A DNA stretch of 64,000 nt from Nymphaea colorata (GCF_008831285.2 NC_045139.1:6976204-7040203); one strand, 5' to 3'. Positions 37,598 through 50,106 are shown, counted from the first letter of the stretch. Numbers and translations are program-made. The notes: generated by a model not told the origin, from the letters alone.

Positions 37598-40079
37598 ATG
37601 TTACAGAAGCTGCAGCAAAAGTCGTCGTACAAGGAGACGCTCAAGGCATTGGAGGCAGATATTCAACATGCCAATACCCTGTGAGCTCTATCTCTGTCTC
37701 TCTCTCTTGCTTGCTCGGTTGGTTGAGTCTTCACCCATGACATATGACAGGGAGAACCTGAAATTTGGGCATACCATCAACTCCTGTTCACAATTTTGCT
37801 CTGTTTGTTTGTTTGTTTTTTTGGTTTATTTTCCCTTCCAAAAGTTTCGGATTAATCGTTTGTTTGTTCATCCTTTGGGAAAAGTCTGAAATAAAGGCAG
37901 ACAATCGGCTTTCTGTTTTTTTCTTTGCCATCTTTCATCCTTTACAGGTGAACTAACTCCAGCTTCACAATTGGAGGAAAAAGAGAAAAGGAAAAACCAT
38001 AGTTTTTGGAGAACCATTCTCTTTCTTCTGATTCTATGTTTTGCCCTCAATATTATTTTGTTGGGAAATCAGTTTTCTTCTTTTTCTCAAAAGGTGAGAA
38101 AAGGGATGTTGATCAACTGGGTTTCCTTCTTCCTGTACCGGGTTTCTGCAATAATCATCTTTTTCTTTATCTTTTTTTGGTCGAAATGTGAAGAAAGGAA
38201 GTTGATGAATTGGGTTTCTTTCCTTCTTCGTGTTTGCAATTTGTGAAAAAGTAATGAATTTTGGGTATTTTTCTTTTCCGCGAAGACAATTACAGCCCGT
38301 GATCTCTTTACATTGGAAGCGTAACCTCGGAAGCACACCATCAAGAATTGGTTGGTGTTTATCTCATCTATTCGTGCGAATTTTACTATTACACGTGTAC
38401 TGGTTGATTGGTTTTAACTAAAAAAGAGAAAAGTATAGTCTTATCCATGGTACAAGAGTAGATTCCTTTTGTTCTTATCTATTCTTTGCCTTACCAGAGA
38501 GCTGAATAATCTCTGTTCTTTGAGATTTTTTATTCTCGTTTCCCTCAATCGGACAAGATTCGTGCCTTCCAGACCACTGCTGTTTCCTTTTCCCACCTTT
38601 TCCTTAGTTTTTGACGTGTTGTGAATATGGAAAATACCGAGCAGTTTCGTTATATGCATTAGAAGGCTTTTTTCAATGTGAAATTTCCTTGCTTAATTTT
38701 CTTTCTATTCAGAGTCCAGGACTCTGACATAGAAATGTAACATGAGATATGCACGTTGAGTTGTTATTTTTGTTTGGTAGTCATAAAAATGGTCCCAGCC
38801 AATCGTCGCTTTCTCCTCTGTCAACTACTTACGAGTTTTATTACCAAGAAAGTTGTTTGGTTACGTGCAATTAAACATTTAGGAAACCAAAAGGCGCAAT
38901 GTTGACGGAGTGTGCTCGGTCCTAGAAGTTTAATTTGGTTATCTTGAACTAGGTTCTTCTGTTTGTGGGGATATACTGGGGGCTTGCTTCTTAATAAGAT
39001 TATTATACGGTTATAGTAGTAAATTTGGTATGTGTGTATCTAAATTTCAGGGCGGCTTCTATTCCCGGAGGTTTTGATGGTGCTTGCCTTCAGATGAGAT
39101 TATCTTACAGTCCCATAGCACCTATTGTTCTTTTCCTCATTGAGTGGATGGATTTTAGTTTCTCAAGCTGCTTAGGCTTGCTTCACATTCTAATTTATAA
39201 GGTGAGTGAGGTGAATGGTTTGTTTCGCAGAAGATTTATTGAAGATGTCTAAACGCTTGCTGCCTCAAGCTTCATCTTCTAATGTCAAAAAATATTATCA
39301 ATTACAGGTGTATGTTGATGGAAGGACGACCATTTCTGCCGAAGAAAGGAAAGCTAGCCTTAAGGAATTCTATGGTGGGCATCTTAGAACTCATCAGTCT
39401 TTGTCTTCTTTTTGTGTCCCAACTGTTGAGGAAATAGGAGTAGCAAAATGAGTATATGTGTTTACATTTGCTTTCTTTCATTATCAGCAGTAAGTGTTGA
39501 TTCTTCTTTCTTATCCTTTGTTGGCTTTCTGTTCTGCAGCGGTTATCTACCCTTCTCTACAGCAACTGGAAGCTGATTATATGGAGTTGGAAGACAATAA
39601 GCAGAGAGCCAGGTGCAAAGAACGGTTAACCCGGAAGAGGATTGAAGAGCGGAGAAAGCTGTCAGATTTGGACTTGGAAAGAGAAGATGAATGTGGGATT
39701 TGCATGGAAACTTGCGGCAAAGTTGTCCTCCCAAATTGTGGACATGCAATGTGCATCAAATGCTTCCGTGACTGGTGTGGCAGAGCCCCGAACCTAGTGT
39801 TTTTCTTTTCTGTTTTATGGCAAGCAGCATTCACTTGAACATTCAAATCGTCTGTTTCTTTATCTTTGCAGGAACACGAGGTCCAAGTCCTGCCCATTTT
39901 GCAGAGACAGCCTGAAGAGAGTGAACTCAAGAGATCTCTGGGTTCTAACCAGCAGCTCTGAAGTCATTGATACCACAAAGCTGGCCAAGGAAAACTTAAG
40001 GCAATTGTATGTCTATATTCAGAGCCTTCCTCTCATCATGCCTGAGAGCCTCTTCTTTGTCTATGATTATACCATATGA
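37598..40079 (+). CDS. AIRP2-like: RING-type E3 ubiquitin ligase, AIRP2-like
   Basis: Transfers ubiquitin to substrates. The Arabidopsis AIRP2 group acts in the cytosol as positive regulators of abscisic-acid responses. Five exons: 37598-37680, 39051-39201, 39308-39374, 39540-39774, 39872-40079, 744 nt in total (247 residues). Phases are consistent and all introns are GT-AG. The first intron is 1370 bp. The N-terminal family region (SYKETLKALEADIQHANTL, then MRLSYSPIAPIVLFLIEW) is followed by a charged coiled-coil-like stretch at about 105-150. A C3HC4 RING finger follows with all ligands present: C152, C155, C167, H169, C172, C175, C186, C189. The C-terminus keeps the NLRQLYVYIQSLPLI segment of the family. 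The start is fixed by an in-frame stop four codons upstream. Orthology to AIRP2 rather than a close paralogue is inferred. Confidence 0.93.
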
Positions 40080-41105
40080 TATGTACAGGGATGCCTACAG
40101 GGTGGATCCCATTGTTTAGATGAGGGTAAGATGGTGTACAGTGCGAAAAGAATTGCCGACCACCACCTGTAAATAGAGTCTGGCATGAGATGATCATGCA
40201 GCCTTTGCATCATCCCATCATATCTTCTTTTCTTTTCATTTTTCTCCTATTGATGATAAAGCTGGGGGTAACCATACCTGATTCTAACCGGAAACCCCTT
40301 AGTTGTCATAATGCAACCTTATCATCCAGCTGTGCCATTTGGCTCCCGTCCTTGGAGTGTCTCTTGTCACTGCTTGGAGAAATGAAATGGTGCATTTTAC
40401 TTGGCTGAAGATTGAACCTCTGATCTTTCTTGAGATCATTTCATCTTTTGTGCAGAGAAGGCTTCATCTTCACTATTTGCAGCTAACATGAGAAACTCAT
40501 AAACTTACAACAGATTGTTGTTTGTAAGCAGTCCTTTATCTGGAAAGGCTTGAATAAGTTCAACTGTTATATTGCTCTCTGCAATTCTGTTTCGAGGTTA
40601 ACCTCCCCTGGGGATACAGAGTTTCAAAACAAATAGTGCCCGGGTTTATTTGCAGCACATGGACGCAATGAGACACGTTTATGGTCTAGCCTTCTTCTAT
40701 TAAGAGCAGTAGTATCACAAAGACATGAACAGGGCCATACAAAGAACTGCCAACATAACATTAGGTTATTTGTTTAGGAAAAGAATATATGATTTGGTTA
40801 GCTTGAAGTTTACGTGGATGAAACAGTATAAAAGCCAAAATTTCGTTGGCATGCTTTTCTGCAAATAATTGAAGCGTTTGCTTAACAAACAAAGAAACGA
40901 ATCACCGTAGGGTGGGCAAACCCTGTCTCAGGCGACCAACAAAAGGATCTCAAATAGAATGATCCAAGAAAGGGTAGGGGAAGTTTCCATTTTGTCATAT
41001 GTGGACCATGTATCCAAAAAGATCCTTCTTTATATAGTTCTACAAGTTAATCCGTCTCTTAAGATGTGTTGAAGTAACTACAGAAGATAAAACATCCAAT
41101 TCTAT
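40080..41105. other. RING E3 gene 3' UTR and intergenic DNA
   Basis: The first several hundred bases probably form the 3' UTR. A 72-codon frame at 40190-40408 has no recognised domain. Nothing else was recognised. Confidence 0.45.
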
Positions 41106-41354
41106 TTGTTGAAGAACTGTTCTTTAACTCAGTTTGAAACTTATATTATTAAAGTTGTGTTTCACGAGCAGGGATTTCGTATAGATTTTGATAAGCCAAA
41201 TGCATCTGAAGTCATATTTCGATCGAATTCATCACAGCCTGAAAAACCAAAATCTCAAAACGATGCAGTAAATATTCAGATAACAGACCGCGAATGGACT
41301 GATCGTTCGAAGCTCGAAATCGAGAAGTTTGAGCAGTTTTTGATCCATCCATAA
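41106..41354 (+). other. Unassigned 82-codon reading frame
   Basis: The frame has a hydrophilic, coding-like composition (GFRIDFDKPNASEVIF, then QITDREWTDRSKLEIEKFEQFL). It was not recognised as any family, and no flanking exons could be joined. It could be an exon fragment of a decayed gene, a small protein or chance. Confidence 0.25.
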
Positions 41355-44300
41355 AAATTACACGTTACTCCAAGGCATTCCATCTCCACCGCAACTTTTT
41401 TTTATGTAATGACATGATTGCCGCCATGTGGGAATAATGGTGGCTGTGGTGGCTTCTTTCTTTCGGCACTTAATGGATGGTCGTAACACTTGGAGTAAAA
41501 AGACAACGAACTTTCTATGCACTTCTTCCATATCTTTCCATAGTTTGCAGATAAAATATGGGAATACACATTATTCTGATTCTGCAAAAATAAGAAAAGA
41601 GAGCAACCAAGAATGGTGGATGCAGTAGATGGCTGCACTCGCTTTTTGAATTGGGTAGCATGAGAATAAAAAACGGTAAGATCTTTAAGAAAACACCAGA
41701 CTTAGCATTCCCTTTATATATCCACTCGATCCTGCATTTATCTAAAAGTCCTTTGTACAAGTCTCTTCTTTTAATTGGTTGAAACTTGTGTTTTTCAACA
41801 AGCTTAAACGTCCTTTTTTTCTTAATGCCTTTAAATTGCATGATGTGATTTATTTCTGATCACAGTTACGGAAAAAAATGAAAAATATCATGTGAAATAA
41901 ATTGAAGCCCAAAAAATTATTGGGTTCCGAAGGAATGGGTATGGTGATGAGGGATGTGGGGTTGGATTGTCACCAAGATTTTTTGGTGTAGGCCGATTGG
42001 CTCAAGCGTCGGCCCCTCTTCATAATTTCCTTTAACGCCATTGATGTGTACAATTGAAGGCCAGTTGCACAAAGATCATATAGATGCCACGTTATCTGGA
42101 TAAAATGCAAGTCCGATGAATCGACAATTCTGCATTGTTGGGCGAGCAGGATGAGTATTTCATCCGATCACCTGAATAAGAGGAGCCGAATATCCTCTTA
42201 TCTATTTTGAATGTTTCGAAGGTGATTGCATATTGGTGCTCCTTTTTGCAGTATAAAAAGTTGAAGTTTCGATAGTTTGAAATAGAGACGGGGCCGTCTA
42301 CCTTTTTGCAGTATAAAAAGTCTGTTCCGTTCTTAAATATGGTGTGAGTACGTTCACATATTAATCAGATTCATATACAAATCGTTTTACAATATGAATC
42401 TGGTAGGAGTCCGACTTTTATTTTCCCGTGCGTCTGAATCTAAATCCAACTTTAGATACAAAACTGGTTCTGAACAGGCTTGGAGCCAATGTAGGGTCCG
42501 CTTGGACCCTGGGCCCACCTCAAATTTTTTTTTAAAAAAATTTACATGTAAATTTTAGAAAAATTTACTTGTTTTATATAAAATTTTTAAAAAATAATAT
42601 TTCAGCACTAGTCAAAATTTAGGAACTTTAATTCGGCCCTCCTTATATAAATGCATGATGTAATTCACGCATTTTTCACACGAAAAGATTTCATTTCATG
42701 GGGAAGATCTTAGATTCATGCCAACCATTCGCCCTTAAATGAATTTCATAACATTGGGTTGGCAACTTTATTGAAATGCAAATGCAGCCTTTATCAGCTA
42801 CCATTAGTGAAGAAGATCATAGGTTTACGTATGCTATTTTTTGTCTTCTAATTTATATGCTTTTTCCTGACATTTTGTCGATAATAATTGTCGAAATATG
42901 AAACTCTCCAATTGCGAAAGATAATCTGTCAGCTGCTTTGGTTTCCTAAACTGAGTGGCTATAATTGCAGCGTCTAGCTGTATGGAAATATCTATTATGT
43001 TGTCAACTTAATTGATTATGCAAGGTTTGGTTGGCTACCATCTTCATTATCATCATCATCATCTTTTGTCACATCGTTATCATCATCTCAGGTCCGAACA
43101 GGTGGTCAGGATTGGTTCCCATTTGAATCCTGCCTGATCTGATAATCTACAATTTTAAAGCGCCCGGCTGTCGAATTCAGGCTAAATTTGATCAATGACT
43201 AATATGTAAGGTCATCAATGGGCTCCTAGAGTTTTTAATATCCAACTCATATTTTTTTGAGTTTTTTTACATCAAAAGATGCCAACTTTTATTCGGTTTA
43301 AACTGGATCTAAAACCCCAAAAGAACTTCAGATAGTTTTTGAGAAAGGGATCTATAGTTGCATTTCTAATGCGCAAAATGAATATTTCATCCTACCACGT
43401 AGCTGAGAACAAAGTCCCCACTCTTAAAAGAGCAAAAACAGAACCTCCTCGAAAGAAAAATGTTTCTTCACCAGGATCCTTATAGGAACTTGTTAAAATG
43501 GTGAAAGAGTTCATGTGCTAGCAAACTAACAAATGTTTTTAAACTGAATTAAAATGGTTTAAGCGTACTTATGATTTAAGAATTGTCATGTCTGTCAAGA
43601 TGCAGACTACTTGCACCTATAGAAAATGACTAACAAAGTTTTGCCCCTTCTTTTCTAGAATCTTATTTTCCGCCTTTTCTTGTGCAGCTTAGATTAGAAG
43701 CAAAAAGATTTCTTGTATTTGGAAAAGGTTCGAGCAATCAATGAGATAGTGATCGAGTTGTGTGCATGCAACAAATATACACTAAAACAAATATACACTA
43801 AGGCAAAAGAAGGGGGAGTTGGGGAATTTTCAAAGTTTTTTATATGTACATTTAAACTTTTAAATTTTTTTAATAACCTCATTTGGTCATCTTAAAAAGA
43901 TTCTTTCTTTTTTAAAAAAAAAAACTTAAAAAAGGGTATTTTTGTCATTACACATCCATGTATACAATTTTTGTGCATAAAGGTGTGATCATAACCCATT
44001 TCGATTAAGATACCACTCTAGAAACGCTAAAATTGTAAATCGAAAAGCTTACGCCAATTGCTATTCATGACGCTGCATTTCGATTTTTTTGTTTAATCTT
44101 TCTCGGACAACCCTTTTATCTCAATGTCATCTACTATAAGGCCCTGACTCTCATTTTCTTTCTTGATAAACTTTCATTAGGTATTTATTATCAGAGCACA
44201 TAACTGCTTGAACACATGATAAAGATCCGGCAGATCTGTGAGATAAGTGTCTTTGATCAGATTCTGCACCTCTACTACATCTGCAATCATGGAGTCTTAT

Positions 44301-45102
44301 GTTGCAATGAGCTAAGATTGAATCAAATTAACAATAGTTTATAGTGCAACAATAGTTTATGGTGGATTTAATGACGATTTATGGTCCTTCTAATGATATA
44401 AATTCTCAAATTTTAGCTGATGCAATTATTCGGTATACAGCAGCAATTGAAGTACTTTTTTTGTATAATTCAATCATATACATATGATCTTAGAAAAGTG
44501 TTGATGACTATCATACACGAAGTTGGCCATTTTCTGAGTTTAACATGCTTCTACGGCAATAAAAAAAATAAGTGGCTCTTCTTGACTTCAAAGTTTTAAT
44601 ACTATAAAGAACAATGGTTTCTTTTAAGAAGAACTTGAACTAAAACATATTTATATACTGAATTAGTATTTATGAGCGCTTCAGAATGTTAATATACTGT
44701 TTAAAATAGTTTCTTACAAGAATTTAAGAGGTATGATTTTTGTCATATATGTATACTAAGAACATCTGAAAATTTACATTGCATCACAAAAAAGAAAGAT
44801 CTCCGACACGGTTTCTGTTTCTGCTGAATTCCAATCCATGTTGTATAGAACATGAAGGAAATATAAAAAGAGGTCCAGCATCTCCTTTCATTGGATTTAA
44901 ACAGCAGGCTCGATAACCACGCACCCTGACCCAGAATTGGTCTTCCCTCTACGTTAAGTTTGATTTGGCTCATCTTCTTCCCTGCCTCCACAAGATCAAA
45001 AAAACGGAAACAGCTACATATCCTACCAATATGATTTAGTTTTCCGGCTTCGCCGGTGCGACTGAAAGCAAGATCATTACTTGGTAGAGTAGCCATTAGT
45101 GA
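41355..45102. other. Intergenic DNA
   Basis: No gene was recognised. A 21-nt word (CCTTTTTGCAGTATAAAAAG + T) occurs twice, at about 42240 and 42301. A tract near 42480-42640 (CTTGGACCCTGGGCCCACC, then poly-T/A) looks like an old repeat edge. The segment at 44743-45096 lies just downstream of the minus-strand SAUR and probably contains its 3' UTR. Confidence 0.45.
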
Positions 45103-45507
45103 TCAACACGAGCAGTTGATCAGGCTTGTGCTGCCTCTTGGGCCTGGACAGAAGCACGTTATGGAAGAAGGTTCTGCTTCTTCAACCTTCTTCCCTCTCT
45201 CATTTTCACCAAGCATAGACAAGACGCTGTCCAAGAGCTGCCCATCACAGGGCACTGTTAGCGGCCCTAAGTGCCCTTCTAGCCCAAACTCCTCCTCTGC
45301 CATCTCCAACAGCTCCCTGAAGCTTGGCTGGTTCAGGTATGCCAGAGGAACCACATACCTTCTCCCATCGATCGCATAAACAACAAAGTGACCCTTATTG
45401 GAACTACCTAAACTGTCATTTCTCATATATACGCTTCTCTTGCTCCCCTTTCTAGCAAGACTTTGCCATTTTCTTGCCATCTCCAACAGCCTGTTGGAAT
45501 TGGCCAT
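45103..45507 (-). CDS. SAUR family auxin-responsive protein
   Basis: Small auxin-up RNA proteins promote cell expansion, in characterised members by inhibiting PP2C-D phosphatases and so keeping the plasma-membrane proton pump active. Single exon, 134 residues from ATG 45507 (MANSNRLLEMARKWQ). An in-frame ATG at 45540 would add 11 residues but is atypical. The N-terminus is basic and amphipathic. The SAUR core is complete: KGHFVVYAIDGRRYVVPLAYL, SFRELLEMAEEEFG and GPLTVPCDGQLLDSVLSML. The tail (CFCPGPRGSTSLINCSC) is cysteine-rich and unlike the tails of the + strand array genes, so this is an older, separate paralogue. A (GAA)n/(TTC)n tract lies 79-127 nt upstream. Confidence 0.92.
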   Translation of the reverse strand: MANSNRLLEMARKWQSLARKGSKRSVYMRNDSLGSSNKGHFVVYAIDGRRYVVPLAYLNQPSFRELLEMAEEEFGLEGHLGPLTVPCDGQLLDSVLSMLGENERGKKVEEAEPSSITCFCPGPRGSTSLINCSC

Positions 45508-45585
45508 TTCCTCCCTCCGATTGGTGGTTGGCAGCGACACAGCTTAGCCTGGCAGAGATTAAATCCCAGGGCCTCGCAGCAACAG

Positions 45586-45634
45586 AAGAGGAAGAAGAAA
45601 AAGAAGAAGAAGAAGAAGAAGAAGAAGAAGAAGA
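45586..45634. repeat. (GAA)n trinucleotide microsatellite
   Basis: Imperfect then pure GAA repeat on the + strand. On the strand of the adjacent SAUR it is a TTC tract in the 5' leader or proximal promoter. Confidence 0.9.
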
Positions 45635-45639
45635 TTTCA

Positions 45640-46945
45640 TTTTTTCTCTCAATTTGGAAAGTGGTTTATAACAGCTTTCCAGTACAAAGAATGGGAGTGA
45701 TGGATGATGTTGGTTTAAGCGAACAACGTAGCAAGGTTTCCTCCAGGAGTTCTATGTGGTCTTTCACGTGATACCGTTAAATGCATGGCTGCTTTTGTTA
45801 TGTCGATCTTCCTTTTTTTGGTTCCATGAACCTAGATTTCAACTCCTTCCCAAAAGCTGGACCAGATTTTTCTCAAGCATTCATGTGTAGATGGCTGGGA
45901 GCCCTTCTCTTCCTGGCTCGGCTTGTCTCCTGCTTGTCACAATGTTTGTCATCTACATCTCGCTTGCAGAACATACGGTACAGAGAACATGGCGGACAAT
46001 ATATATATATCGCATTCTTAATGACAAAGTATCTGCTATAAAGATATGAAATGAGTTTTAGATATCAAAAACATTCACATCATGATTGATATTCAAACTT
46101 TTTAAGCATTTCTTACATTTCAAATTATCACTTTTCTTGTTCTAATTATAAAGATCACATCCATAGGCTAGGCGGAGAAAAATAAGGGAAAAATATCAAA
46201 ATAACCTTTGGTACTGACAAATTACTGCTTTATTTTCAATAACAAGACCTCACTGTTTCAATAGTTTGTAAGGAACCATTTAATTGGCAAGCACTTTAAA
46301 GTTAATGAGTCAGCTAGCCTGGTCGCCGGCATTGCAATTAACTGAACTTGCTTCTTAAGCAGATTCGTGCTCCCGGAGCCCATTACCAGCCCAGCAAGCT
46401 TAAAGATGAGCCAAGCCAAGCCTAGCCTCAAGTAGGCTACGGCTGTCAGTTCACTTTCTAGTCCTACGTAACTATTTGTTATTTATCATGTGATCTGCTT
46501 AAAGCAGTATACCTACTGATTCACAGAACTGGGATGGGAGACATCCCATCAAATCTAAGGCTAAAAGATACGCTGTCCAACTTATCCCAATTTTGCTGAC
46601 ACAAACGAACACCCTCATTAAGTGGTATTCCTTGAAGATGATGCCAGAAAGTTGAAAGGCATGAACCTGGAAAGGGAAAGTAACTTTGCCCAATTTTAAT
46701 GTCACATAGTTATACTTTTTAGCGTCACTTGTATTGATAATTGGGACATGCGGTTAACATTAGTTTTCTTTCACGGTATTGTCCTTGGAAAACTTAGCAG
46801 TGGAGCACCACTCGAATCAAATAGAAAGACACTAACTATTAGAGATAATTTTCTCATGGTGGGTAAGGCTCACTCAGGGTTTATCTCTCAGAGGCAGACT
46901 AGTTATGGAGCTTGGCCCATTCGACTCATGGCTTCATGCATCAGT

Positions 46946-46977
<32 letters not shown>

Positions 46978-47679
46978 TTTGAAGGAGAAAAGGTGACGAG
47001 TGGCTGCCATAAATGATAACCGTGCATCTCTTGGAAACGAAGAACCAAACCCTAGGATGAATCATCCAAGGACTAAAATTAATGTCACTGACGTCATAAT
47101 TACATAACCAATTAACACCCACCCTTGTTTAACGAGTCCAAGTGCATGCATGCATGTATGCACGTATGTAGTTGCAATTTTTAAGAAGGAAGACAAATAT
47201 AGTAGTCTTATCATTACCTGCCAATAAATACATGGGCGAGTACTGTTTATTTAAAATCCTCCTTTCAGCATTTCTCTAGAACGTCCAGATGCAATGAGCA
47301 ATCTGTTTAGGCTTGACAAATGTCCAGGCTGCCTGCCATCACGGGGTCTGTATTAGTTTTGCTATTTTGTTTTCCTAGTTCTTGAATTCTGCATTGAAGT
47401 AGGAGATACTAATGTCGCTTGATGCATACTTTCTAAACTTGAATGCATGTGCTAGGTTGCATTGTCAATATCTCTAGGATGGTCCAAAATTTCGTCTATA
47501 TACGGTGCTTGCATGATCTGCCACTGAACAGTCTTAACGAAAGCAGGGCCATTTTGCAAATTGAAATCAAATTCCAAACCCAAGCGGAACTCAATTTTCA
47601 TTTGTACATTATGCATTCAAGCTTTAACTTTGAATTTGTATGAACAATTTGATTTACGGCACAATGTATTTTTTTAAGA
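45640..47679. other. Intergenic DNA
   Basis: No gene was recognised. It contains a (CT)n microsatellite at 46951-46977 and a GCATGCATGCATGTATGCA run near 47143. Confidence 0.5.
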
Positions 47680-48010
47680 TACAATCAGTGGTAATCGTTG
47701 GCAGGGTTGGCCTTGCAGCAGTGCGGAAAACGGCAAACATCTACTACTGAGAGAGAGAACCGATGCACTTTCAATCTCTCTAGGCATGCCTCTGCAAACA
47801 AGTGACAGAAGGTGGTTGATGAAAGAATAATAAAAAATGTAATTCCAACGTCTGTGTGCGTCCCAAATTCTTCCTGATCTGCCACGTTGAACGGTTCTTG
47901 AACGATTGGCTGTTGAGGTAGGAAAAGGAAAGCAGGAACCTTCTGCCAACAGTAGCATACACGATGAAATTGTCTTTTCTAGCAGGTGCTACCAAGCTTC
48001 TGTTCGTGTT
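47680..48010 (-). pseudogene. SAUR pseudogene, N-terminally truncated and frameshifted
   Basis: The SAUR core is recognisable in changing frames: KDNFIVYATVGRRFLLSFSYLNSQSF, then (frame change near 47885) MADQEEFGTHTDVGITF, then near the end SLSSRCLPFSALLQGQP, which matches the C-terminal LSSSRC-type tail of array SAURs. The normal N-terminus (MARKW segment) is missing. The fragment is fused directly to the C-terminally truncated copy at 48011-48326. Confidence 0.8.
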
Positions 48011-48326
48011 GCTTTGCAAACAAGCGACAAGATGTAGTGAACAAATTCTGAATCATAAGGGAATGTAACTGGACCGTCTTTGTCAGCCCAAACTCTTCCT
48101 CTGCCATCTTCAACAATTTTTGAAAGATTGGGTGGTTCAGGTAGGAAAGGGGAAGTATGAACCATCACTTTCTTGGCTACAACGCGACGGCTTTAGCAGT
48201 TTCTACTGAGCTGCTTCTTTTGTTGCTCTTGTTTACACCTCCAAGTGAGAGCCTTGATCTCCTCCCTCTGCCAGCCGTCTTCTACCATTTTCTAGCCATC
48301 TCGATTAGCCATTTTGTTCTGATGAT
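48011..48326 (-). pseudogene. SAUR pseudogene, start lost, nonsense and frameshifts
   Basis: At the expected start the codon is ATC instead of ATG (48326-48324), followed by IRTKWLIEMARKW. TAG then replaces the usual glutamine codon. After a linker, the KGHFVAYA-DGRRY part is deleted. The core resumes as LPLSYLNHPIFQKLLKMAEEEFGL, then shifts by one base before GPVTFPYDSEFVHYILSLV. The C-terminal tail is missing where it joins the pseudogene at 47680-48010, so the two remnants form one chimaeric relic, probably from unequal recombination or deletion. Confidence 0.82.
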
Positions 48327-48902
48327 TTTTGTAACACAATGGAGACCATCACGATGATTGATTGATAAGCCAAAAGAGATATTGCCAAACAATTGAAATA
48401 GAGAAGAAAATGCACTGAGAACTTTGTAATGATGAGAAGTTTGGTTTGTTTGACATGCCTATATAGAGAACCAGAGAATGAGAGAATTGTAGCATTCCCA
48501 TCTACAAACAAAGCAAGCAGGAAATTGATGAGAATAATATAGAAGGGGATGCGTACCATATGACAGAAGATTGTTCTGCTGCTAATTTAAATGGTATTGA
48601 TGACAGAGCCCCCATCTTTTAGCACAATATCTATAGGAACCAATCGGCATGAGAAAGAAATTGTGGATGTTTCAAGGTGGCATGGATGCAATGCATTCTT
48701 TGATTTTCATTGCACAAGCCTGCCTTAAAAGTTAAACATTGTAATGACAAAAAAAAACTCAACCAACCAAGCTGCTGGTTGAAGGACTAACTCAGCTGGG
48801 CCTGGTAGACAAGAGAAGCTCTTAAATGCCCCAGAGAAGGATGGCCATATGCCATGTTAGGATCAGGAGGTACTGAACCACACCTCTTTTAAGATGTTAG
48901 CA
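48327..48902. other. Intergenic DNA
   Basis: Nothing recognised apart from AT-rich sequence upstream of the minus-strand SAUR relic. Confidence 0.4.
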
Positions 48903-49318
48903 GGTAGAGTAACTGTTAAGTAGATTATTTGCAGCTTGTGAATGGCAATAGTTCGATTATGTAAAATGTGGACCTCATTAATCCTAATTTCAGAAAATGT
49001 GCAATTGATCCATTCAACTAATCTTGGACTTAGCACCCTACTTTTCTCCGGCAGCATGACCCACTGTTAATTGGTTGCAATGTGAGCATGTTTGTGAAAG
49101 CAATTGAGTGGGTAGAGTAACTGTTAAGTAGATTATTTGCAGCTTGTGAATGGCAATAGTTCGATTATGTAAAATGTGGACCTCATTAATCCTAATTTCA
49201 GAAAATGTGCAATTGATCCATTCAACTAATCTTGGACTTAGCACCCTACTTTTCTCCGGCAGCATGACCCACTGTTAATTGGTTGCAATGTGAGCATGTT
49301 TGTGAAAGCAATTGAGTG
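48903..49318. repeat. 208-bp tandem duplication, apparently perfect
   Basis: Two head-to-tail copies, 48903-49110 and 49111-49318, each beginning GGTAGAGTAACTGTTAAGTA and ending GTGAAAGCAATTGAGTG. No differences were noticed by eye across the 208 positions. Either the duplication is very recent or an assembly artefact produced it. Confidence 0.85.
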
Positions 49319-50106
49319 GGTTCTTCACTGCCGTCCTAATCTTTGGCCAAGCTGATATGGATCCCATCCCAATTGTATTTCTTGGCAAGATTTTCTGCTC
49401 CAAAGCCATGAAGTGTAGTATGCACCAAACCACTTGTACTACTGAAAATTGAAGACAATTCAACCTCATGCAAACCATGATTTTGTAAGACATATGTTGG
49501 TAATATACATATCTTTGTATATGTGTGCATGCATGCATGCTGTGGAGTTTAGACTGATCGAGAACACATGCCTAATCCAGCCAAAGACGCACATTTTAAA
49601 GGTTTGGACCAGCTTGGCACACATGGAAGGTTTAGATACAACGAGACAACTATATTCTGAATTGTTTCATTTTTTTAGAGACAGGAAGAAAAAAGCAATA
49701 TCAAGTTAATCATGAAGCTACCATGACGGAACACCATGGACAATGGTATTGGAAGTGATTCACTCACCTTACCATCCATAGCTGATGGATTCTCCCCTTT
49801 TCAGATTGATGGCTTATCTTTTCAATGCCCTAATTTGCATAGGTCCGACCAGCTGTTAGTGGTGCATATGGTCTTCTCTCTGCTGTGGTAAGTACAAGCA
49901 TGCTCATCTCCTTTCCTACGGCATGCTTATCAACTCTCACTTTGATATACTCGGTACAACACAATTTCTCCCTTTTATATATGTTCACCAGGAGCTAAAA
50001 AATTGCAATCCACACAAGGACCCAAGAACTCACACCTGAAGTTCATCTACACCCCTCCAGCGCATTTTGGGTTTTGAGATACTTGTCACACCTTTGTTCT
50101 CTAAAA
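49319..50106. other. Degenerate SAUR-array flank and promoter sequence
   Basis: Parts of this stretch resemble flanks elsewhere in the array. GGAAGGTTTAGATACA at 49625 matches the region near 53640. GACCAGCTGTTAGTGGTGCATATGG at 49846 matches regions near 53850 and 57440. It is read as the decayed upstream region of the SAUR relic at 50107. It carries GCATGCATGCATGC at 49527 and no gene. Confidence 0.5.

Noticed and set aside
37281-37889. A 202-codon plus-strand frame overlapping the start of the RING E3 gene
   Set aside because: It is low-complexity Leu/Ser text produced by the CT-rich leader and runs through the real exon 1 in another frame.
44743-45096. A 117-codon minus-strand frame just downstream of the SAUR at 45103
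   Set aside because: It begins in the presumed SAUR 3' UTR and shows no domain.
48863-49265. Two nearly identical minus-strand frames starting MLPEKSRVLS
   Set aside because: They are the same chance frame copied by the 208-bp tandem duplication, not a gene pair.
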